A DNA stretch of 64,000 nt from contig NZ_JAJOLP010000001.1 in the NCBI RefSeq assembly GCF_021129215.1, forward strand, positions 1,798,001 to 1,862,000. The letters are read 5' to 3'. A model generated the notes under the pieces. That model was given only the letters and a program-made list of their open reading frames with translations, was not told where the DNA came from and searched no databases. The translations under genes were made by a program, and so were the position numbers. The DNA is from Agromyces sp. S2-1-8 (GTDB lineage Bacteria > Actinomycetota > Actinomycetes > Actinomycetales > Microbacteriaceae). The stretch's first letter is position 1. The number at the start of each line of letters is the position of its first letter. Of the stretch, positions 52,867 to 61,248 are shown piece by piece.

Positions 52867-55800
52867 GTGCAGCGGCTCGATCGGAACCAGGACGACGAGG
52901 ACGAGATCCTCGGCGACGAGCCCGACGCCGCCGCCGACCAACTCACTCCGGAACCCATGCAGCAGGACATCACCCGCCCCGACGGCCTCAGCCTCGGCGA
53001 CCCGGCCCTCGTCGCCGGCAACGTCGCCGAACCCGCCTGGCGACGCTGGAACTCCGAGCTCGCCGCGGTCGGCGGCCGCTCGCCGCTCGTCCGGTTCGTC
53101 GACACCCCGCGCAGCCGCATCGAGCTCTCGACGACGCACCCGGGCGGCCTGCCGCAGTTCATCACGGGCAAGTCGACCCTCCTGTCGAGCCTCATCCGCG
53201 ACGAGCTGGCGCTGCGCAACGCGCGGCTCGCGGCGGCCGAGATCACGCAGAAGGGCATCGAACTGCGGAGCGTCCGCGGCGTCGAGTCGGTGCACCTCGC
53301 CATCGGGCTCGCCTCGTGGCGCAACGGCGGCGAGGAGTACCTCGCCCCTGTGCTGCTCCGTCCGCTCGCCATCCGTCGCTACGGCCGGGACTTCGAGCTC
53401 AAGCTCAAGGGCCAACCCTTCCTGAACCCCGCGCTGGCCCGCGAGCTGCGCGACCAGTTCCAGATCACGCTCGACGCCGACGCCTTCGTCGCACTCGCGA
53501 TCACGAACGGCGTCTTCAAGCCGCAGCCCGTCATCGACCGGCTGCGCGGGCTCACGAGCCACCTGCCCTGGTTCCAGGTCGCTCCGCGGCTCGTGGTCTC
53601 GTCGTTCGCCGAGGTCGGGCCCGAGATGGCGATCGACGCCGCGAAGCTCGATCACCCGGTGATCGACGCGCTCGCCGGCAACCCGGCCGCGCGCGCCGCC
53701 GTGACCGCCGCTCGCGGTGAGCGCGTCAAGCCCGTCGGGCAGGACGACCGCCCGCCCTCGACCGACACCCTCCTGCTCGACGCCGACCCCGAGCAGGAGC
53801 AGGTCGTCGCAGAGATCGAGCAGGGCACCTCCGTCGTGGTGAAGACGCTCCCCGGCACGGGCGGCACCCAGACCATCGTCAACGCCATCGGCGCGCTCGT
53901 CGCGAACGACAAGCGGGTGCTCGTCGTCGGCGCGCGGCGCGCGAGCCTCGACGGCATCGCGCATCGACTCGGGCAGGTCGGCCTCGGCGGCGCCGCGGTG
54001 ACCACGCCGGGTCTGCGGCGCGAGCTCATCCAGTCGATCTCCCGCAACGAGAAGGCCGAGCGGCCGCGGGTCGCCGACGTCGACGACGCGCTCGTCCGCC
54101 TGCGCAAGGTGCTGCTCGACTATCGCACCGCCCTCACGCGTCCCGATCCCGAACTGCACGTGTCGGTGCTCGATGCGCTCAGCGAGCTCGCGCGGCTCGC
54201 GCTCCTCCCGGCACCGCCGTCGACGACGGCACGGCTCGACCGAGCGGCACTCGCCGAGCTCGCGACCGGCCGCGGAGACGTCGCGCGCGACCTCGCGCGC
54301 GCCGCCGAGCTCGGCGAGTTCCGCTACGGCCCGGGTGACTCGCCCTGGTACGGCGCGTCGTTCACGTCGTCGGCAGAGGCGACGAACGCCCACGAGCTCG
54401 CGAAGCGGCTGAGCGCCGTCGAGGTGCCGCGGCTCCTCGAGCGAGGCCGCTCGCTGATCGCGCAGACCCGCCTCCGCGAGTTCGAGTCGATCGCCGAGCT
54501 CGGCGTGTTCCTCCGGCTGCTGCTCGACGTGCGAGAGACCCTCGACCGGTTCCAGCCGTCGGTCTTCGACCGGCCGCTCGGCGAGCTCATCGCCGCGACC
54601 GCCCCGCGCCGCGAGTCGGGGATGTCGGGTGCGAATCGCCGGCGCCTGCGCCGTCACGCGCTCGAGTTCGTGCGCCCCGGGGTGCACATCACCGACCTGA
54701 ACTCGGCGCTCCGAGGCATCCAGCAGCAGCGAACCCTCTGGCAGCGCTACTCCGACGCGGGGGCGATCCCCGGCGTCCCGGTCGGCATCGACGACGTGCA
54801 CGTCGCGTACCAGCACGTCTCGAGCGACCTCGCGACCCTCGACGCGCCGCTCGACCTCGTTGGCACGCCGCGCCAGCTCGGCGCACGGCCCATCCGCGAC
54901 CTGGTGGCGACCCTCGCCGGCCTCGCCGCCGACTCGGAGGTGCTCGCGAACCTGCAGGAGCGCACCGCGATCCTCGGCCGGCTGCGCGAGCTCGGGCTCG
55001 ACCCGCTGCTCGTCGACCTCGCCAAGCGCCACGTGCCCGAGCCGCGCGTCGCCGACGAGCTCGAGCTGGCCTGGTGGCAGTCGGTGCTCGAGCAGGTGCT
55101 CGCGGGTGAGAAGGCGCTGCTCGGCGCGAACACGACGGTGCTCGACCGGCTCGAGGGCGACTTCCGGCTCGTCGACGAGGCGCACGCGTCGGCTGCGGGT
55201 CCGCTGCTCGCGTGGCGCCTCGCCGAGAACTGGAAGGTCGCGCTCGTCGACCACCCCGAGGAGGCCGCGGTGCTCAAGCGGTTGCTGCGCGGCGATCGCC
55301 TGCGCGCCGACGCGCTCGTGACCGAGGCGCCGAACCTCTTCCGCGTGCTCGCCCCTGTGTGGCTCGCCTCGCCCTACGAGGTGTCGGCCGTCGACGACCG
55401 CATCGCCTTCGACACCGTCATCCTCGTCGACGCCGGGGCCACGACCATCGCCGAGAACCTCGGGGCCATCCGCCGGGCGAAGCAGGTCGTCGCCTTCGGC
55501 GACCCCGTCACGCAGACGCCGACGCTCTTCGAGACCGGCATCGACGACGGCGAGACGCCGCCCGACCGCGATCACGAGCACGGCGGCGTCGACGCCCTGC
55601 ACGCCGATTCGGCGCTCGCGCGGCTCGGCGAGCTGCTGCCGACGCTGACCCTCACCCGCAGCTACCGCGCCGGCGGCGAAGACCTCGCGGAGCTCGTGAA
55701 CCGGCGCTTCTACGGCGGCCGCATCGTGTCGCTGCCGTGGGCGGGCAGCTTCCTCGGGCACGGCAGCCTCGGCCTCCACTACGTCTCGGGCAACGGGCTG

Positions 55801-56652
55801 CCCGACTCGGTGACCGGCACGGTCGAGTCGATCGACTCCGAGGTCGCGAAGGTCGTCGAGCTCGTCATGGAGCACGCCGTCAAGCGTCCGCGCGAGTCGC
55901 TCATGGTGATCACCGCGAGCACGCGGCATGCGGCCAGGGTGCACCAGGCGGTGCTCGCCGCGTTCGCGAAGCGCACCGACCTGTCGGACTTCATCCTCAA
56001 GGACCGGGCCGAGCCGTTCACGGTGCTGACGCTCGAGCAGGCCGTCGCCCAGAGTCGCGACCGCGTCATCTTCTCGATCGGCTACGGTCGCACCCCGCAC
56101 GGCCGCCTGCTCTCGAACTTCGGGTCGCTCGGCCAGCCGGGCGGCGATCGCCTGCTCGCCGTCGGCATGACCCGCGCTCGCCGTTCGATGGACATCGTCT
56201 CGGCGTTCCGCCCCGACGACATCGACGAGTCGCGGCAGAGCCACGGCGTGCTCGCCCTCGCGAACGTGCTGACGCAGACCGAGGAACGCGCGGCCGACTC
56301 GGGAGAGCGGATGGAGGTCGGCTCGATGCTGCGCGACCTCGCGTCACGGCTCGAGCGGCGTGGCATCCGGGTCAGCGTCGGCTACCGCGGACGCCTCGCG
56401 CTCGCCGCCGCCCACGCTGGCAAGGCGGTCGTGGTCGAGACCGACGATGCGTTCGTGGGGCAGAGCCTGCGCGAGTCGCTGCGGCTGCGGCCCGATGTGC
56501 TGCGCCGGCTGGGGTGGCACTACCTGCGCGTGCACAGCTTCGAGCTGTTCGGCAACCCCGACGCGGTCGCCGCTCGGGTCGCGAGCGTGCTCGGCAAGCC
56601 CGACCCGGTCGACGACGGCGCCGAGGTGCGCGCCGCCGGTTCCCGCCCGTGA
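52867..56652 (+). CDS. SF1 helicase-like AAA protein with degenerate ATPase motifs and C-terminal nuclease-like domain
   Basis: The 1261-residue protein has the layout of large actinobacterial DNA2/NAM7-like helicases. Motif I reads LPGTGGTQT (about 328-336), with Gly333 where the catalytic Lys of PGTGKT belongs. Walker B reads VILVDAGA (about 851-858), with Ala856 in place of Glu. Motif III is AFGDPVTQTPT. Late motifs are better kept: TLTRSYRAG and VGMTRARR (about 1099). The last ~95 residues resemble a DUF559/REase_MTES_1575-type nuclease fold (VVVETDDAF...LRRLGWHYLRVHSFELFGNPD) without a clear full active site. Function unknown; a non-hydrolysing scaffold is possible. Confidence 0.85.
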   Translation: MQRLDRNQDDEDEILGDEPDAAADQLTPEPMQQDITRPDGLSLGDPALVAGNVAEPAWRRWNSELAAVGGRSPLVRFVDTPRSRIELSTTHPGGLPQFITGKSTLLSSLIRDELALRNARLAAAEITQKGIELRSVRGVESVHLAIGLASWRNGGEEYLAPVLLRPLAIRRYGRDFELKLKGQPFLNPALARELRDQFQITLDADAFVALAITNGVFKPQPVIDRLRGLTSHLPWFQVAPRLVVSSFAEVGPEMAIDAAKLDHPVIDALAGNPAARAAVTAARGERVKPVGQDDRPPSTDTLLLDADPEQEQVVAEIEQGTSVVVKTLPGTGGTQTIVNAIGALVANDKRVLVVGARRASLDGIAHRLGQVGLGGAAVTTPGLRRELIQSISRNEKAERPRVADVDDALVRLRKVLLDYRTALTRPDPELHVSVLDALSELARLALLPAPPSTTARLDRAALAELATGRGDVARDLARAAELGEFRYGPGDSPWYGASFTSSAEATNAHELAKRLSAVEVPRLLERGRSLIAQTRLREFESIAELGVFLRLLLDVRETLDRFQPSVFDRPLGELIAATAPRRESGMSGANRRRLRRHALEFVRPGVHITDLNSALRGIQQQRTLWQRYSDAGAIPGVPVGIDDVHVAYQHVSSDLATLDAPLDLVGTPRQLGARPIRDLVATLAGLAADSEVLANLQERTAILGRLRELGLDPLLVDLAKRHVPEPRVADELELAWWQSVLEQVLAGEKALLGANTTVLDRLEGDFRLVDEAHASAAGPLLAWRLAENWKVALVDHPEEAAVLKRLLRGDRLRADALVTEAPNLFRVLAPVWLASPYEVSAVDDRIAFDTVILVDAGATTIAENLGAIRRAKQVVAFGDPVTQTPTLFETGIDDGETPPDRDHEHGGVDALHADSALARLGELLPTLTLTRSYRAGGEDLAELVNRRFYGGRIVSLPWAGSFLGHGSLGLHYVSGNGLPDSVTGTVESIDSEVAKVVELVMEHAVKRPRESLMVITASTRHAARVHQAVLAAFAKRTDLSDFILKDRAEPFTVLTLEQAVAQSRDRVIFSIGYGRTPHGRLLSNFGSLGQPGGDRLLAVGMTRARRSMDIVSAFRPDDIDESRQSHGVLALANVLTQTEERAADSGERMEVGSMLRDLASRLERRGIRVSVGYRGRLALAAAHAGKAVVVETDDAFVGQSLRESLRLRPDVLRRLGWHYLRVHSFELFGNPDAVAARVASVLGKPDPVDDGAEVRAAGSRP

Positions 56653-56870
56653 CCAACGAGCCCGAGCCGCGCCAGCGCGTCGAGCGTGCTCCCGGACGTG
56701 CCCGTCGGGCGAAGCTCACGCCGGCGCCGGGTTCCGACCCGTCGCCCGAGGCGCCCGTCGCGCCGGCCGAGGGCGATCAGTCGGGCGACACGACGGGGAT
56801 GCCTCGGCGCACGTCTCCCGACGACGAACGCCTGCTGCGCGACCGGCCGCCGCACTGGCGGCGCGACTGA
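56649..56870 (+). CDS. Small proline/arginine-rich protein coupled to the helicase-like gene
   Basis: The 73-residue hydrophilic, probably disordered protein ends DDERLLRDRPPHWRRD. The GTG start overlaps the helicase-like stop (GTGA), so it is translationally coupled. No domain is recognised. The tight coupling and a defined C-terminal motif support a real gene, perhaps a partner peptide of the upstream protein. Confidence 0.55.
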   Translation: MTNEPEPRQRVERAPGRARRAKLTPAPGSDPSPEAPVAPAEGDQSGDTTGMPRRTSPDDERLLRDRPPHWRRD

Positions 56871-56903
56871 GTCTCGACCCGTCGTCGGACGGTCGATGTC
56901 GCG

Positions 56904-57332
56904 CTACTGGTCGCTGTGGCGGCCCGAACCGAGCACGGACCCCTGCTCGGCGAGGAGGTCGCGGATCTGGGCGAGCACCGTGAGCTCGGTCTCGGGCTCC
57001 TCGGGGTCGGGCTGCCCCGCCTTGCGCTTCTGCTCGGCGCGCTCCTTGAAGTGGTTCATCGGCATGACGAACACGAAGTAGACCACGGCTGCGACGGCGA
57101 GGAAGGAGATGATCGCGCCGATGACGGCGCCGAAGCTGAACTTCGTGTCGCCGACCGTCCAGACGAGTGCCTGGTCGAGGCTGTCAGCCTTGAACAGGAG
57201 GCTGATCAGCGGGTTGATCAGATTGGTGACGATCGAGTTCACGACCGCCGTGAACGCCGCGCCGATGACGACCGCGACGGCGAGGTCGATGACGTTGCCC
57301 CGCATGATGAATTCCTTGAAGCCCTTGATCAC
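56904..57332 (-). CDS. mscL: Large-conductance mechanosensitive channel MscL
   Basis: The 142-residue protein has the N-terminal amphipathic helix (MIKGFKEFIMRGNVIDLAVAVVIGAAF), TM1 (about 15-43), a periplasmic loop, TM2 (about 66-92) and a cytoplasmic helical bundle with a charged linker. It opens on membrane tension during osmotic downshock. The GTG start follows GGGGAGG. The order mscL - zinc ribbon - formyl-THF cyclo-ligase / galU matches mycobacteria. Confidence 0.95.
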   Translation of the reverse strand: MIKGFKEFIMRGNVIDLAVAVVIGAAFTAVVNSIVTNLINPLISLLFKADSLDQALVWTVGDTKFSFGAVIGAIISFLAVAAVVYFVFVMPMNHFKERAEQKRKAGQPDPEEPETELTVLAQIRDLLAEQGSVLGSGRHSDQ

Positions 57333-57382
57333 GGCCTCCCCCTCCGGTGTCGATTTCGGACGGGCACCACGCTAGCCGAAGC

Positions 57383-57697
57383 TCAGGACGATGCCGAGGC
57401 GCCCCCGCCGGTCGACGCCGGCTTCGACGAGCCCGAGCCTGACGAGCCCGAGCCCGACGAGGATGACGCCGACGAGGCATCCGACCCGCTCTTCGAACCC
57501 CCCGAACCCGCTGAGCCGCCCGCGCGCGAGTCGGTGCGGTAGAAGCCCGAGCCGTTGAAGGTCACGCCGATCGTGTTGAAGAGCTTGCGCAGCTTGCCGC
57601 CGCAGACCTCGCAGACCGTGAGCGCGTCGTCGGTGAAGGCCTGGTGGATGTCGAAGGCGTTGTCGCACTCGGTGCAACGGTAGGAATAGGTGGGCAT
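57383..57697 (-). CDS. FmdB-type zinc-ribbon protein
   Basis: The 104-residue protein has an N-terminal zinc ribbon (MPTYSYRCTECDNAFDIHQAF...TVCEVCGGKLRKLF, four cysteines in two CxxC pairs), then GVTFNGSGFYRTDSR. The last 40 residues are a Ser/Gly-rich low-complexity tail. FmdB-family proteins are proposed regulators or chaperones, without a proven role. It follows the cyclo-ligase gene on the same strand. Confidence 0.88.
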   Translation of the reverse strand: MPTYSYRCTECDNAFDIHQAFTDDALTVCEVCGGKLRKLFNTIGVTFNGSGFYRTDSRAGGSAGSGGSKSGSDASSASSSSGSGSSGSGSSKPASTGGGASASS

Positions 57698-57732
57698 TGC
57701 AGTCTCTCGGTGGTGGGCGGCGGTGCGCCGGC

Positions 57733-58311
57733 TCAGAAGGCGATGATGCGGGTGGGGGTCACGACGCCGTTGACGGGCTGATCGTGCACCTCGCGCGGCA
57801 CGTGCTCGACGAACTCGCTGTCGAAGACCACGGCGTACACCGGAGGACATTTTCCCATCGACCCGAGGGTCTTGTCGAAATAGCCGCGGCCCCAGCCGAG
57901 GCGCATGCCGGTGGCGTCGATCGCGGCGGCCGGAATCACGATGAGATCGACGTCGTTGATCGCCATCGGCCCGAGCAGCTCGCCCTCGGCCTCCGGCACT
58001 CCGGTGGGACCGAGCCGCTCGGTCTGCTCCTCGCCCACGGTCCAGTCGAGCAGCCCGTCTTCGCGGGTGATGGGGAAGAGCACGCGGATGCCTCGGGCCT
58101 CGGCCCAGTTCACGAAGGGGCGCGTGTCGGGCTCGGAGGGCATCGAGAGGTAGCACGAGATCGAGTCGGCGCCGGTGGAGCCGATGAGCTCCTGGAGGCG
58201 GGCCGTGAAGCCCTCGGTGGCGTGCGTGCGCTCGTGCATCGACATGTTCTGGCGGCGCTCGCGCAGCTCCGCGCGCAGGATGCGCTTCTGGACACCGGGA
58301 TCGTCGGGCAT
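57733..58311 (-). CDS. 5-formyltetrahydrofolate cyclo-ligase
   Basis: The 192-residue enzyme (MTHFS/YgfA) converts 5-formyl-THF to 5,10-methenyl-THF with ATP. Motifs include LFPITRE, the ATP/Mg site MRLGWGRGYFDKTL and the N-terminal Lys/Arg region (VQKRILRAELRERR). TAGGAT 7 nt before the ATG predicts a leaderless message. It is divergent from galU. Confidence 0.93.
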   Translation of the reverse strand: MPDDPGVQKRILRAELRERRQNMSMHERTHATEGFTARLQELIGSTGADSISCYLSMPSEPDTRPFVNWAEARGIRVLFPITREDGLLDWTVGEEQTERLGPTGVPEAEGELLGPMAINDVDLIVIPAAAIDATGMRLGWGRGYFDKTLGSMGKCPPVYAVVFDSEFVEHVPREVHDQPVNGVVTPTRIIAF

Positions 58312-58318
58312 GGCTCAC

Positions 58319-58324
58319 ATCCTA
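58319..58324 (-). promoter_or_regulatory. -10 element of the cyclo-ligase gene (leaderless start)
   Basis: TAGGAT on the minus strand lies 7 nt before the ATG at 58311. Confidence 0.45.
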
Positions 58325-58380
58325 GGCGGAGGCGCAGCCGGCCGGACCGGTCGCAGCCCGGATGGAAGGATCCCAGCCGG

Positions 58381-58386
58381 TACGCT
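58381..58386 (+). promoter_or_regulatory. -10 element of galU (leaderless start)
   Basis: TACGCT ends 7 nt before the ATG at 58394. Confidence 0.45.
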
Positions 58387-58393
58387 GGAGCGC

Positions 58394-59299
58394 ATGACTC
58401 AACGGATCACGAAGGCGGTCATTCCTGCGGCGGGGTTGGGGACGCGGTTCCTGCCGGCGACGAAGGCGATGCCGAAGGAGATGCTGCCGGTGGTGGACAA
58501 GCCGGCGATCCAGTACGTGGTCGAGGAGGCCGTGGCGGCGGGGTTGACGGATGTGTTGATGATCACGGGTCGGAACAAGAACGCGTTGGAGAACCATTTC
58601 GACCGGGTCGCGGAGTTGGAGGCGACGCTGGAGCGCAAGGGCGACACGGCGAAGCTGGAGAAGGTGAACGAGTCGACCGATCTGGCGGACATGCATTACG
58701 TGCGGCAGGGTGACCCGCTCGGGCTCGGGCATGCGGTGCATCGGGCGCACATGCATGTGGGTGATGAGCCGTTCGCGGTGCTGCTGGGGGATGACATCAT
58801 CGATGCCCGGGACGAGTTGTTGACGCGGATGCTGGACGAGCAGCAGAAGCGGGACGCGTCGATCGTGGCCTTGTTGGAGGTGGACCCGGATCAGATCCAC
58901 CTGTACGGGGCTGCGCAGGTCGAGCCGACCGACGATCCCGATGTGGTGCGGATCACGGGGTTGGTGGAGAAGCCCGCGAAGGAGGTCGCGCCGTCGAACT
59001 ACGCGGTGATCGGCCGGTACGTGCTCAAGCCCGAGGTGTTCGGCATCCTGGCCGACACGCCGCCGGGTAAGGGTGGTGAGATCCAGTTGACCGATGCGTT
59101 GATGACGATGGCCGGAGATGTGGCGGGTACGGGCGGGGTGTACGGGGTCGTGTTCCGGGGTCGCCGGTACGACACGGGCGACAAGCTGGACTACATCAAG
59201 GCCGTGATCCAGCTCGCGGTCGATCGCGAGGACCTCGGCGCCGACCTGCGCTCCTGGCTCATCGACTACACCGACACCCTCACCCCACCCACCCACTGA
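58394..59299 (+). CDS. galU: UTP-glucose-1-phosphate uridylyltransferase
   Basis: The 301-residue enzyme makes UDP-glucose. It has the nucleotide-binding PAAGLGTRFLPATKAMPKEMLPV, VDKPAIQYVVEEA, LGLGHAVHRA, LLGDDIID and a C-terminal DTGDKLDYIKA motif. Codon use is unlike every neighbour from about 58400 to 59215: many TTG leucines, GGG/GGT glycines, CAT and GAT codons and few C-ending ones. The last ~28 codons return to the local style. This suggests a recombined or transferred segment. It is followed 2 nt later by the rimJ-like gene. Confidence 0.95.
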   Translation: MTQRITKAVIPAAGLGTRFLPATKAMPKEMLPVVDKPAIQYVVEEAVAAGLTDVLMITGRNKNALENHFDRVAELEATLERKGDTAKLEKVNESTDLADMHYVRQGDPLGLGHAVHRAHMHVGDEPFAVLLGDDIIDARDELLTRMLDEQQKRDASIVALLEVDPDQIHLYGAAQVEPTDDPDVVRITGLVEKPAKEVAPSNYAVIGRYVLKPEVFGILADTPPGKGGEIQLTDALMTMAGDVAGTGGVYGVVFRGRRYDTGDKLDYIKAVIQLAVDREDLGADLRSWLIDYTDTLTPPTH

Positions 59300-59301
59300 C
59301 G

Positions 59302-59964
59302 ATGGCGGCATCGTCCCTGCCCACCCTCCGCGACGGCGAGGTCGTGCTCCGGCCCATCCGCGTGCGCGACGCGAAGGCGCTCGAACGGGTGCTGCTCGCG
59401 AACCGCGGCTGGCTGAAGAAGTGGGAGGCGACCTACCCGGGCGGCGGGTCGTTCATCGATGCCAGGGCGTCGATCCGCAACCTGCTCGCGCACGCACGGG
59501 GCGGCCACGGACTGCCGTTCGTCATCGAGGTCGACGGCGAGCTCGTCGGCCAGCTCAACGTCTCGTCGATCAGCTACGGCTCGCTGTCGTCGGCGACGAT
59601 CGGGTACTGGGTCTCCGAGCACGTGGCCGGCCGGGGCATCACCCCGACCGCGGTGGCGCTCGCGACCGACTACTGCTTCGGCGTGCTGCGCCTGCACCGC
59701 ATGGAGATCTGCATCCGACCCGAGAACGGGCCGTCGCTGCGCGTCGTCGAGAAGCTCGGGTTCCGCTACGAGGGCCTGCGGCGCCGGTTCATCCACATCG
59801 ACGGCGCCTGGTGCGACCACTTCGCGTTCGCGCTCGTGAGCGAGGAGGTGCCGCGCGGCGTGCTGCGCCGGTGGCGCGACGGGCGCGTGCCCGACGGCGC
59901 CGCACGCATCACCGCGGAGGACCTCGCCGCGGCCGCCGAGCCGCTGCGGCTGACAGATCGCTGA
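59302..59964 (+). CDS. GNAT N-acetyltransferase, RimJ type
   Basis: The 220-residue acetyltransferase has the RimJ/RimL fold: LRPIRVRDAKALERVLLANRGWLKKWEATYPG, the acetyl-CoA region IGYWVSEHVAGRGITPTAVALATDYCF and the closing HRMEICIRPENGPSLRVVEKLGFRYEGLRRRFIHIDG. It probably acetylates a protein N-terminus. It starts 2 nt after galU. In mycobacteria moeA lies between galU and rimJ; it is absent here. Confidence 0.92.
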   Translation: MAASSLPTLRDGEVVLRPIRVRDAKALERVLLANRGWLKKWEATYPGGGSFIDARASIRNLLAHARGGHGLPFVIEVDGELVGQLNVSSISYGSLSSATIGYWVSEHVAGRGITPTAVALATDYCFGVLRLHRMEICIRPENGPSLRVVEKLGFRYEGLRRRFIHIDGAWCDHFAFALVSEEVPRGVLRRWRDGRVPDGAARITAEDLAAAAEPLRLTDR

Positions 59965-60004
59965 ACACGCCCGCGCCGATTCGGGCGCGGGGCCGCGCGT
60001 GACC

Positions 60005-60010
60005 TAGCGT
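60005..60010 (+). promoter_or_regulatory. -10 element of the SepX/GlpR-like gene (leaderless start)
   Basis: TAGCGT ends 6 nt before the ATG at 60017. Confidence 0.4.
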
Positions 60011-60016
60011 TATCGC

Positions 60017-61042
60017 ATGGATGTGATCGGCGGGGGGATCCTGATCGCGGTGGCGGCCGCGCTGTGGATCGCGTACCTGCTGCCGAGCTGGCTGCGCCGT
60101 CGGCAGTACCTCGCGACCGAGCGCAACGCCGTACGACTCCAGCAGACCCTCCGCATCCTCGCCGAGACCGCCGAGACGCCCGAGCCCATCGTCGTCGAGG
60201 CCACCGCCCGCGAGGTCGCGACGCAGCAGCGCATCCTGCACGAGCACGAGGAGACGGCACGCCTCGCCGCGGAAGCGGCCGAGCAGACGGCCATCGCCGA
60301 GCGCCGCGCCGCGGAGGAAGCGGCGGAGGCCGCGCGCGCACGCGCGGCAGCGAGTGCTCCCGTCACCCAGCCGATACCGGCCGTCGCAGCTTCGCAGATC
60401 GATCCGTCGCACGACGCCGCGCGGCGAGCGCGCAGAGCCGTGCGCCGCCGTCGCGCCGCATGCACCCTCATCGCGCTCGCCGGGCTCATCACCGTCATCG
60501 TCGGCCTCGTCGCCGCGGCGTTCGGAGCATCGCTCGTCATCGCCGCCGCCGGTGGCGTCGCGTTCGTCGGCGCGGCCTTCGGGCTCGTGCGGCTCGCGAA
60601 GCGGCGCCTGCCGCAGGTCGCGGTCGCCGCGCCCGCGACGCCGGCGGCGCTGGACTTCGAGCCGATCGAGTTCGCCGAGCCGACGGCCGAGACGGAGGGC
60701 TGGACGCCCCGGCCGCTGCCCAAGCCCCTGCACCTGTCGCGGGGGACGATCGCGGCGACCGCCATGGCGTCGATCGAGGCGGCCGCCGAGCTCAAGCGCG
60801 TCGAGAGCGAGGCGCTCCTCGCCAGGCGGGCCGAACGGCTCGCCCCGCCGGTGCCGAAGATCAGCCCCGCGGCATCCGCAGCCGAACGCGCCGCCGCAGG
60901 GGAGCGCGAGGCCGAGCGTGCCGCCGACCGCACCGCGCAGGCGGCCCCGAACCCGTACGCCCGGATGGGCATCGTCGACGACGCCCGGCCCGGCATCGAC
61001 GACCTCGACGCCGTGCTGCGCCGTCGTCGGGCGGCCGGCTGA
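60017..61042 (+). CDS. SepX/GlpR-like divisome membrane protein
   Basis: The 341-residue protein has an N-terminal membrane helix (about 3-23; LIAVAAALWIAYLLPSWLRRRQYLATERNAVRLQQTLRIL), which is the recognisable family signature. A long Ala/Glu-rich coiled coil follows (about 55-115), then two membrane helices (about 148-190) and a disordered C-terminal region. Its place after galU and rimJ equals that of Rv0996 in mycobacteria. SepX was described in streptomycetes as a cell-division membrane protein; the role here is inferred. Confidence 0.78.
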   Translation: MDVIGGGILIAVAAALWIAYLLPSWLRRRQYLATERNAVRLQQTLRILAETAETPEPIVVEATAREVATQQRILHEHEETARLAAEAAEQTAIAERRAAEEAAEAARARAAASAPVTQPIPAVAASQIDPSHDAARRARRAVRRRRAACTLIALAGLITVIVGLVAAAFGASLVIAAAGGVAFVGAAFGLVRLAKRRLPQVAVAAPATPAALDFEPIEFAEPTAETEGWTPRPLPKPLHLSRGTIAATAMASIEAAAELKRVESEALLARRAERLAPPVPKISPAASAAERAAAGEREAERAADRTAQAAPNPYARMGIVDDARPGIDDLDAVLRRRRAAG

Positions 61043-61097
61043 TCGAGCCGGGTGGTCAAGACCACCCCTCGAGTGGTGATAGGCTCTTTCACGGCTC

Positions 61098-61170
61098 GGG
61101 CCCATGGCGCAGTTGGTAGCGCGTCTCGTTCGCAATGAGAAGGTCGGGGGTTCGAATCCCCCTGGGTCCA
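61098..61170 (+). tRNA. tRNA-Ala (anticodon CGC)
   Basis: The 73-nt cloverleaf has acceptor GGGCCCA/TGGGTCC (one G-U pair), D arm GCGC/GCGC, anticodon stem TCTCG/TGAGA (one G-U pair) with loop TTCGCAA, and T arm GGGGG/CCCCC with TTCGAAT. Anticodon CGC reads GCG, a very common alanine codon here. CCA is not encoded. A strong terminator follows 7 nt later. Confidence 0.95.
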
Positions 61171-61177
61171 CCGAGAG

Positions 61178-61203
61178 AAGGCCCCCGCTTCGGCGGGGGC
61201 CTT
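61178..61203 (+). terminator. tRNA-Ala terminator
   Basis: A perfect 11-bp stem (AAGGCCCCCGC and its complement) with a TTCG tetraloop. Confidence 0.8.
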
Positions 61204-61235
61204 CGGCATTCCACCGCATCGCTCCGTGGCGGGCA

Positions 61236-61241
61236 TAGGGT
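61236..61241 (+). promoter_or_regulatory. -10 element of the MFS gene (leaderless start)
   Basis: TAGGGT ends 7 nt before the ATG at 61249. Confidence 0.4.
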
Positions 61242-61248
61242 GGAACGG

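Noticed and set aside
58322..59311. Antisense frame across galU rich in His, Arg and Leu
   Set aside because: Composition is artefactual and galU on the + strand is unmistakable.
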